Source: JAAYJR01 sp964540755 (GTDB lineage: Bacteria; Bacteroidota; Bacteroidia; Bacteroidales; Prolixibacteraceae). From it: a stretch of DNA of 13,663 nucleotides. Position numbers and translations under genes: made by a program. The DNA is taken from positions 1-13,663 of the forward strand of contig CAZIOB010000003.1 of assembly GCA_964540755.1 (NCBI GenBank), in the 5' to 3' direction. Positions 1-4,463 of the stretch are shown here, piece by piece. The stretch's first letter is position 1, and every line of letters starts with the position of its first letter. The notes under the pieces are model-generated. The model worked only from the letters and a program-made list of their open reading frames with translations. It did no database searches and was not told where the DNA came from.

Positions 1-68
1 ATTTCTGTTGTAATCTAATTTCAACAACCTTTTGGCACCCGGAAAATAACTCATAAATGTAGAATTAT

Positions 69-96
69 TTCCTCATTTATTCGTAACAATTCCACA
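69..96 (+). promoter_or_regulatory. Paired operator-like half sites upstream of the sigma gene
   Basis: TTCCTCA at 69-75 and TTCCACA at 90-96 start 21 bases apart. They match the right half of the palindrome TGTGGAA-N3-TTCCACA seen better before two other genes in this window. The left halves here are poor. The pair lies about 105-126 bases upstream of the sigma-54-like box at 195-210, a normal distance for an enhancer-binding protein. Function is inferred. Confidence 0.35.
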
Positions 97-194
97 GTCT
101 TTTAACTGCCCCTGTATTCTCATATTATTTCTAAATGCAATGTATACATCTAATAAATAATGATTTAACAACAAATAAATTCATGTTATTAAAA

Positions 195-210
195 TTGGAA
201 TAACTCTTGC
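195..210 (+). promoter_or_regulatory. Sigma-54-like -24/-12 box for the sigma factor gene
   Basis: The sequence TTGGAATAACTCTTGC has GG and GC separated by exactly 10 bases, with TTGG and TTGC both intact, as in the sigma-54 consensus TTGGCAC-N5-TTGC. The CA of the -24 element is not conserved (AA). It would start transcription near 222 and give a leader of about 270 bases before the start codon at 495. The assignment rests on pattern and spacing only. Confidence 0.4.
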
Positions 211-260
211 CATTATAGACAAACATGGCTTATAAGCAAATAAAAACATACAAAAATAAT

Positions 261-287
261 CCCATAACAATACAAAATGTTATGCGG
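261..287. other. Hairpin in the sigma gene leader
   Basis: Left arm 261-269 (CCCATAACA) pairs with 278-287 (TGTTATGCGGG region) to give 9 base pairs with one bulged C and an 8-base loop. No T tract follows on the + strand, so it is not an obvious terminator of rightward transcription. It may be a leader structure. Confidence 0.35.
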
Positions 288-413
288 GAGCATAAAATAA
301 TACAACGGAGAAATAATTAATTGGATAATAGCATAAATGCTTTTTAAAAAGAAAAGAAAAAATGAAACGAGCATTTTTTTTAATCAAAAAATATACACAT
401 ATGATTAAAAAAC

Positions 414-442
414 TTTATGGGAGCGTGAAGCGGTTCCATAAA
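414..442 (+). promoter_or_regulatory. Stable hairpin 53-81 bases before the sigma gene start
   Basis: TTTATGGGA (414-422) pairs with TTCCATAAA (434-442): eight Watson-Crick pairs and one G-U. A further two C-G pairs (424-425 with 431-432) form across one G/G mismatch, leaving a TGAAG loop. It stands out in an AT-rich leader. It could affect translation or stability of the downstream mRNA, but no known riboswitch class was recognised. Confidence 0.35.
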
Positions 443-494
443 TTATAAAATTTTTAATTTGCTTAGTTTTAATAAATTATAAAATTTTAAATGA

Positions 495-1358
495 ATGAAA
501 CAATTTAAGATCAGTAAAAAATTTACTAAAAGAGATGACATATCACTTGAGAAATACTTGCAGGAGATCAGTAAGATAAAATTATTATCTGTTGAAAATG
601 AAGTAAAACTATTTAGCCGCATAAGAAAAGGTGATAGGGAAGCTCTTGAAACTCTTATCAAAGCAAACCTGCGTTTTGTAGTTTCAGTTTCAAAACAGTA
701 TCAGCACAGGGGATTAAGTTTACCCGATTTGATAAATGAAGGTAACGTCGGATTAATCAAAGCAGCGTATCGGTTTGATGAAACGCGGGGATTCAAATTT
801 ATATCATATGCGGTATGGTGGATAAGACAGTCCATTCTGCAGGCCCTTGCAGAAAATTCCCGAATTGTACGGATACCCGTTAATAAAATCGGTTCAGTTG
901 AAAAAATAACTCATGCTTTCAATCTGCTTGAGCAGGAATATCAGCGTGAACCAACTATTGAAGAAGTGGCAGACATGACAGGAACCTCTCCTGATCTGAT
1001 TGAAAACTCGCTAAACTATTCTAATGCACACGTATCACTTGATGCACCGATGAAAGAAGAAGAAGCAGTCAGCATGTATGATATAATGGAGAACAAAGAT
1101 TCTCCGAGTCCGGACAACGACCTGATTAACACTTCACTTTGCGATGAAATTGAATCTATGTTCAGATGTTTGTCAGAAAGGGATGCAAATATAATGCGCC
1201 ATTATTACGGACTTAACGGATGTCTGCCTCGTTCCATGGAAGTAATAGCTGATGAATTTGGATTGTCGTGTGAAAGAGTACGACAGATAATAAAAAACTC
1301 CGGAAAAAAACTTAAAAACCAACAGAATAGCGAACAGTTGGTAAGGGAATATCTCTGA
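495..1358 (+). CDS. RNA polymerase sigma factor, divergent RpoD/SigA-family paralogue
   Basis: This is a sigma-70 family protein of 287 residues, the usual length of the compact Bacteroidota primary sigma factor. Region 1.2 spans about 15-50. Region 2 spans about 50-125, with the near-invariant FISYAVWWIRQSILQAL at 102-118, the core-binding and -10 melting part. Region 3 is about 130-205 and region 4 about 215-285. The N-terminal half is close to typical SigA, but region 4 is clearly divergent: the 4.1 part reads CLSERDANIMRHYYGLNG, and the helix-turn-helix reads GLSCERVRQI where primary sigmas have GLTRERVRQI. Cys259 thus replaces the arginine equivalent to E. coli R584, a -35 contact. It is probably a second, group-2-like sigma factor rather than the essential one (inference). 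The ATG start at 495 fits the conserved N-terminus MKQFKISK. A BON-domain gene follows after 43 bases. Confidence 0.9.
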   Translation: MKQFKISKKFTKRDDISLEKYLQEISKIKLLSVENEVKLFSRIRKGDREALETLIKANLRFVVSVSKQYQHRGLSLPDLINEGNVGLIKAAYRFDETRGFKFISYAVWWIRQSILQALAENSRIVRIPVNKIGSVEKITHAFNLLEQEYQREPTIEEVADMTGTSPDLIENSLNYSNAHVSLDAPMKEEEAVSMYDIMENKDSPSPDNDLINTSLCDEIESMFRCLSERDANIMRHYYGLNGCLPRSMEVIADEFGLSCERVRQIIKNSGKKLKNQQNSEQLVREYL

Positions 1359-1401
1359 ATATATGAGAATAGGTTAAGATAACAGTTTAATTTTGGAACG
1401 A

Positions 1402-1677
1402 ATGAAAACAGTTAATTCAGAAATCATAAAGAAAAATGTATTTGAACAGTTGAAATGGAATAGCAGTGTTGATGCTGAAAACATAAATATCAGCGTATCT
1501 GACGGTACAGTCTGGCTGGACGGGATTGTCAAGAGCTATGTGGAAAAAATTTCAGCAACAAAAGATGCTTTTCATGTTCGTGGAGTCAGGCATGTTAATA
1601 ACAATCTGGAAGTACATTTACTTGGAGAAAGTGAACTTCCTGATGATGAACAGATTAAAAAAAATTCTCTGGATTAA
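1402..1677 (+). CDS. BON-domain protein, probably truncated after the first BON domain
   Basis: The visible protein has 91 residues from ATG at 1402. An in-frame TTG at 1393 would add three residues, but ATG with a nearby GGAA is preferred. It contains one BON domain (OsmY-like, putative phospholipid binding): WNSSVDAENINISVSDGTVW, then LDGIVKSY and a VRHVNNNLEV strand. There is no signal peptide. In longer relatives with three tandem BON domains, the first domain is followed by an acidic linker and a DxxI start of the next. Here that point (DDEQIKK) is reached, and the frame then ends three to five codons later inside DNA that reads in the +1 frame as a P-type ATPase. The gene therefore appears cut at the start of its second domain. 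It lies 43 bases after the sigma gene and may be co-transcribed with it. Confidence 0.65.
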   Translation: MKTVNSEIIKKNVFEQLKWNSSVDAENINISVSDGTVWLDGIVKSYVEKISATKDAFHVRGVRHVNNNLEVHLLGESELPDDEQIKKNSLD

Positions 1678-2173
1678 CCTTGTAACCGACGGAATAATGG
1701 ATATTTCACTGGCAACAGAACCAGGTAGCAGCCATATTATGAACCGGAAGCCATTACCAAAGAAGGAGCCTGTATTAAACAGGGAAATATTCCCTTATCT
1801 TTTCATCATTGTCCCTGTAATGGTTACCATGGCTATCCTGGCTTTCGACCGGTATGATTCAGAAAGTATAGAAAAAGCAAGAACTGCAACATTTCTTGTC
1901 GTTGCAATGACCCAGGTGTTTAATGCATTTAATATGAGGTCACTGACAAAATCGGCCTTTAAAATAGGTTTATTCACAAATAAATGGTTGAACATAGCTT
2001 TTGCAGCGTCCGTAATTTTGCAATTTTTTGCTATAAAAGTTCCCTTTATGCAGAATTTATTTCATTTTGAAGATCTGCCCTGGCCCGACATTATTATAAT
2101 CACAGCTCTTTCATCAATAGTGTTCATATTTGGAGAATTATATAAATATATCCGCCAAAAAATAAAGAAATAA
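1664..2173 (+). pseudogene. C-terminal membrane fragment of a P-type cation-transporting ATPase
   Basis: The frame from 1664 reads ILWINLVTDGIMDISLATEP, the M6 signature of calcium/proton-type P-type ATPases. About 150 residues of the C-terminal cation-ATPase domain follow, with four hydrophobic segments, the typical NAFNMRS motif after the second, and a GELYKYI ending. The phosphorylation (DKTGT) and nucleotide-binding domains are absent, so it cannot be an active pump. The open frame extends back to 1526, but codons before about 1664 are only the shifted BON gene. An internal ATG at 1697 could start a 158-residue membrane protein, but the context suggests a remnant. Loss of one A in the A8 tract (1657-1664) would make 1402-2173 one continuous 256-residue BON-ATPase fusion. 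Confidence 0.8.
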
Positions 2174-2181
2174 TAAAAATA

Positions 2182-2219
2182 TGGGGAAAAATTCCACGAA
2201 TTATGGGAATATTTCCTCA
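2182..2219 (+). promoter_or_regulatory. Tandem palindromic operator-like sites upstream of the 131-aa membrane protein
   Basis: There are two imperfect dyads: TGGGGAA-AAA-TTCCACG (2182-2198) and a second with TGGGAA at 2204-2209 and TTCCTCA at 2213-2219. Their centres are 21 bases apart. Both fit the palindrome TGTGGAA-N3-TTCCACA. They lie 130-170 bases upstream of a TTGGCAT element at 2349. The layout is typical of paired activator or enhancer sites; the binding protein is unknown. Confidence 0.45.
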
Positions 2220-2348
2220 CATTAATAAAAAATAAATCGCGCCATAAATATATCATTACAATTACAGAAAATGTATATTATTCTCATTATTAATCACATA
2301 GATAAAAAGAACAATATTAATACATAATAGGTAATGTCTTTCATTATA

Positions 2349-2365
2349 TTGGCATGGAATTTTCA
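2349..2365 (+). promoter_or_regulatory. Degenerate sigma-54-like box before the 131-aa membrane protein
   Basis: TTGGCATGGAATTTTCA has a strong -24 element (TTGGCAT) and near-correct spacing, but the -12 element is TTTC instead of TTGC, so the usually essential G is missing. It sits 39 bases upstream of the start codon at 2404. It is listed because it recurs in the same arrangement as the better box at 195-210. Confidence 0.25.
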
Positions 2366-2403
2366 ATAAATAAATCAAATTATAATAAACTAAAACATTT
2401 ATT

Positions 2404-2799
2404 ATGAGCAGTCTGTTTTGGGGAATATTATACTTAGTCGTAATAGCATTTTTAATTACATTATTTTTTAATTTCCTTTTAAGGGTCAGAGGTCCCTGGG
2501 GCAGTTTCTGGGCATTTTTTATTATAGTGCTGCTGGCCGTTTTGGCCGCTGATGTATGGGTTACACCGGTCGGTCCCTATTATGGGGATATACATTGGGT
2601 ACCCCCCCTGGCTGCAGGCCTTCTGATAGCTCTTTTGCTCGCGGCGACAACACCCGGCCCCAGATACAGGAGCAGGATGGAAGCAGAGAGGGAAACTGCA
2701 AGGGAAGAACAGGCAGCATTAGCCCTCGGAACATTTTTCTGGTTTCTGCTTGTTTTCCTGCTGATCCTTATAATAGTCGGATTCTTTTATACTCTTTAA
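2404..2799 (+). CDS. Conserved-looking small integral membrane protein, function unknown
   Basis: The protein has 131 residues. Four hydrophobic segments are visible: about 4-27, 33-51, 67-81 and 107-130. A short extracytoplasmic-type loop (VTPVGPYYGDIHWVPP) joins segments 2 and 3, and a charged loop (PRYRSRMEAERETAREEQ) joins segments 3 and 4. The RGPWGSFW motif after the first segment looks like a family signature, but I do not recognise a named family. ATG at 2404 is the only sensible start; no Shine-Dalgarno is seen. It is flanked by paired operator-like sites upstream and a clear terminator downstream, so it is a single-gene transcription unit. Confidence 0.7.
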   Translation: MSSLFWGILYLVVIAFLITLFFNFLLRVRGPWGSFWAFFIIVLLAVLAADVWVTPVGPYYGDIHWVPPLAAGLLIALLLAATTPGPRYRSRMEAERETAREEQAALALGTFFWFLLVFLLILIIVGFFYTL

Positions 2800-2830
2800 C
2801 TCAATATATCTTTCCCGCCCATTAGTTATG

Positions 2831-2864
2831 AAAACCGGACAGAAGCAATTCTTCCGGTTTTTTT
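2831..2864 (+). terminator. Rho-independent terminator after the small membrane protein
   Basis: AAAACCGGA (2831-2839) pairs perfectly with TCCGGTTTT (2853-2861), and the T run extends to 2864. The loop contains AGAA/TTCT, which can extend the stem. It lies 32 bases past the stop codon at 2799. Its T run abuts the sigma-54-like box of the next gene. Confidence 0.8.
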
Positions 2865-2879
2865 GGTGTAATACTTGCA
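2863..2879 (+). promoter_or_regulatory. Sigma-54-like -24/-12 box for the App1 phosphatase gene
   Basis: TTGGTGTAATACTTGCA has TTGG and TTGCA with exactly 8 bases between TTGG and TTGC, the sigma-54 spacing (GG-N10-GC). It lies 90 bases upstream of ATG 2969, predicting a leader of about 80 bases. No TTCC-N-CA pair was seen nearby, so an activator site, if any, is remote or different. Confidence 0.4.
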
Positions 2880-2968
2880 ATATTAAAAAGCAGAAGAAAC
2901 AGAGAAGCAGTAGATTTTACAGATCTACATAAGAAAAATGCGTAAATAAATCATGAAATAAAACGAGC

Positions 2969-4069
2969 ATGAAATATCTAAAACCCGTATTTAAAAGAAT
3001 AAGAAAACCTTTCAAATGGATCAGGGTATTTCTTAAGCAGAAAGCCGGCTGGCTGGATACACCTCGGATTATTCCCTATAAAGGATACGGCAATGAAAAA
3101 GATGTTTTTATCCGCGGAATGGTAATCGAAGATAAAGGTATTTCCAAACCAAAGGACAGTCATATGTTCTGGCAAAACCTGCTTGCAACCATTAAGCGCT
3201 TTTCAAGTGATGAAATTCCCGGAGTAAGGGTAAAAGCGGAGTTGCTGGATAAATCCTTCATTACGGAAACCGATGATCTGGGTTATTTCTCTTTTCATTT
3301 TCATTTTCCGGATAAAGCCGGTGTTTTACGCACAAAAGAATGGCATACAGTACATTTGGAACTACTTGATGAAATAGTAGAAGACCAACCTGAAATACAT
3401 GCAACAGGAGAGGTAAGAATCATACCTGAAGAACAGGATCGTATCATTGTCTCCGATATCGATGATACCGTAATGGTTTCCCACTCAACCCAAACATTCA
3501 GGAAATTAAGACTAATGTTATTTAAAAATGCGCTGACACGGACACCTTTTTCAAATGTAGCCGCATTTTATACAGCTTTGGCCAGGGGAAAGGATAAACA
3601 ATCCAATAATCCTTTTTTCTTTATTTCCAGCAGCGAATGGAATCTTTATGACCTGCTGGAAGACTTTTTCCATTACAATAAAATTCCAAAAGGAATATTT
3701 ATGCTACGAAAATTAAACTATAGCATATATAAGTTCTGGAAATCGGGTGGTGGAAACCATGAACATAAATATGAAAAGATAAAATCATTATTGGAATTCT
3801 ATCCCGGTAAAAATTTTATATTACTAGGCGACAGCAGCCAGCACGACCCCGAGATATATTCTAGGATCGCATTCGAATTTCCGGGCAGGATTGAGACTAT
3901 CTACATACGAAAGATCCGCTCGAAGAGCTTTATTGATAAAAAAGAAAATCTCTTTAATAAACTTTTGAAAGTCAAAACTTCTTATATAGAAATCCGGGAT
4001 ACTCACGAAGCGGCGCATCACGCCTCCAGAAATGGGTATACATCTACCGATTTGCTATCTGGGGTATGA
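2969..4069 (+). CDS. App1/DUF2183-family HAD-fold phosphatase
   Basis: The protein has 366 residues, the usual size for bacterial DUF2183 proteins. An N-terminal beta-rich part (about 30-155) includes the family-like opening RIIPYKGYGNEKDVFIRG. The catalytic HAD part follows: motif I VSDIDDTV at 161-168 (nucleophile Asp163, acid/base Asp165), motif II FISSSEW at 218-224, and motif III/IV HKYEKIKSLL (266-275) and LLGDSSQHDPEIY (285-297). Yeast App1, the characterised member, is a Mg-dependent phosphatidate phosphatase. A lipid phosphate substrate here is therefore an inference by family. No signal peptide or membrane helix is seen; the N-terminus is basic (KRIRKPFKWIRVFLKQK), which could favour membrane-surface binding. 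All catalytic motifs are intact. Confidence 0.85.
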   Translation: MKYLKPVFKRIRKPFKWIRVFLKQKAGWLDTPRIIPYKGYGNEKDVFIRGMVIEDKGISKPKDSHMFWQNLLATIKRFSSDEIPGVRVKAELLDKSFITETDDLGYFSFHFHFPDKAGVLRTKEWHTVHLELLDEIVEDQPEIHATGEVRIIPEEQDRIIVSDIDDTVMVSHSTQTFRKLRLMLFKNALTRTPFSNVAAFYTALARGKDKQSNNPFFFISSSEWNLYDLLEDFFHYNKIPKGIFMLRKLNYSIYKFWKSGGGNHEHKYEKIKSLLEFYPGKNFILLGDSSQHDPEIYSRIAFEFPGRIETIYIRKIRSKSFIDKKENLFNKLLKVKTSYIEIRDTHEAAHHASRNGYTSTDLLSGV

Positions 4070-4103
4070 TAGTTTCATTGATTTTTAAGTATAATATTAT
4101 CTG

Positions 4104-4179
4104 TTACCCCGGCATAAATGCCGGGGCTAAGGATAACTTTTCATCGGTTAGTCCGATCCGAAAATTAATGCCGGGGTAA
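4104..4179 (+). repeat. GC-rich palindromic intergenic repeat unit, copy 1
   Basis: The unit begins with a perfect hairpin ccccggca-taaa-tgccgggg (4107-4126) followed by CTAAGGATAACT. It ends with ATGCCGGGGTAA (4168-4179), the exact inverse of its first 12 bases TTACCCCGGCAT (4104-4115), so the whole unit can also fold as one long stem. A small inner dyad (4143-4147 with 4153-4157) lies between. The first 35 bases recur at 8730-8764 with one mismatch. No T tract follows, so a simple terminator role is unlikely. Confidence 0.75.
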
Positions 4180-4191
4180 ATATTATCAGAA

Positions 4192-4228
4192 TGTGGTTTC
4201 ATTCCCCATGTTGTGATATTATTCCACA
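4192..4228 (+). promoter_or_regulatory. Tandem palindromic operator-like sites upstream of UPF0182
   Basis: TGTGGTT-TCA-TTCCCCA (4192-4208) and TGTGATA-TTA-TTCCACA (4212-4228) are two 17-base imperfect dyads spaced 20 bases. Both keep TGTG on the left and TTCC-N-CA on the right. They are the clearest copies of the palindrome TGTGGAA-N3-TTCCACA in the window. Confidence 0.5.
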
Positions 4229-4410
4229 CACTATTATTTTCAGAAAAATTCAGAATAAAAATTATTTTACTTAACACGAACTTAAATATCTGTTCAGTTT
4301 AAATATAAAATACTGAAAAACAACAAAATATTATAACTATTATTTCTTTATCAATATTTTAGAAATCTAAATTTTCTACCCCAGATACCTGATAACTCCC
4401 TATAAAATAT

Positions 4411-4427
4411 TTGGCATAAAATTGGAA
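4411..4427 (+). promoter_or_regulatory. TTGGCAT promoter-like element before UPF0182
   Basis: TTGGCATAAAATTGGAA has a good sigma-54-type -24 element, but the downstream TTGG is one base too close and lacks the C of the -12 element. It lies 37-53 bases upstream of the start codon at 4464. It is weak by itself; listed because of its position downstream of the paired sites at 4192-4228. Confidence 0.2.
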
Positions 4428-4463
4428 TTTATTAAATCATTCTGTTAACTAAAATATATTGCT

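Larger units (their letters stand above)
1..494. other. Long AT-rich intergenic/leader region before the sigma factor gene
   Basis: No credible coding frame was found on either strand. The region holds a pair of TTCC-N-CA half sites (69-75 and 90-96), a sigma-54-like box (195-210), and at least two hairpins (261-287 and 414-442). A 17-base direct repeat, ATAAATTATAAAATTTT, occurs at 438-454 and 472-488, a 34-base period ending just before the start codon. Together these suggest a regulated gene with a long structured leader of about 270 bases, if the 195-210 box is the promoter. The upstream neighbour lies outside the window. Confidence 0.6.
4070..4463. other. Long intergenic region before UPF0182 with repeat, operator pair and TTGGCAT element
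   Basis: This 394-base gap has no coding frame. In order it holds a GC-rich palindromic repeat unit (4104-4179), a pair of operator-like sites (4192-4228), a very AT-rich stretch, and a TTGGCAT element at 4411-4417. Its order (paired sites, about 190 bases, TTGG element, gene) repeats what is seen before the sigma gene and the 131-aa protein. Confidence 0.6.

Noticed and set aside
34..52. TTGGCAC, a perfect sigma-54 -24 element
   Set aside because: The -12 position is AAAATA with no GC, and it lies upstream of the paired sites rather than downstream.
331..340. GCATAAATGC, identical to the core of the GC-rich repeat
   Set aside because: Only the 10-base AT-rich palindromic core matches; GC arms and the CTAAGGATAA tail are absent, so chance is likely.
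335..376. AAATGCT paired with AGCATTT followed by eight T, terminator-like
   Set aside because: The 28-base loop is too long, the stem is weak, and no gene in the window ends just before it.
1526..1663. Extended N-terminus for the ATPase fragment
   Set aside because: These codons are the BON gene read in another frame; P-type ATPase similarity starts only at about 1664.
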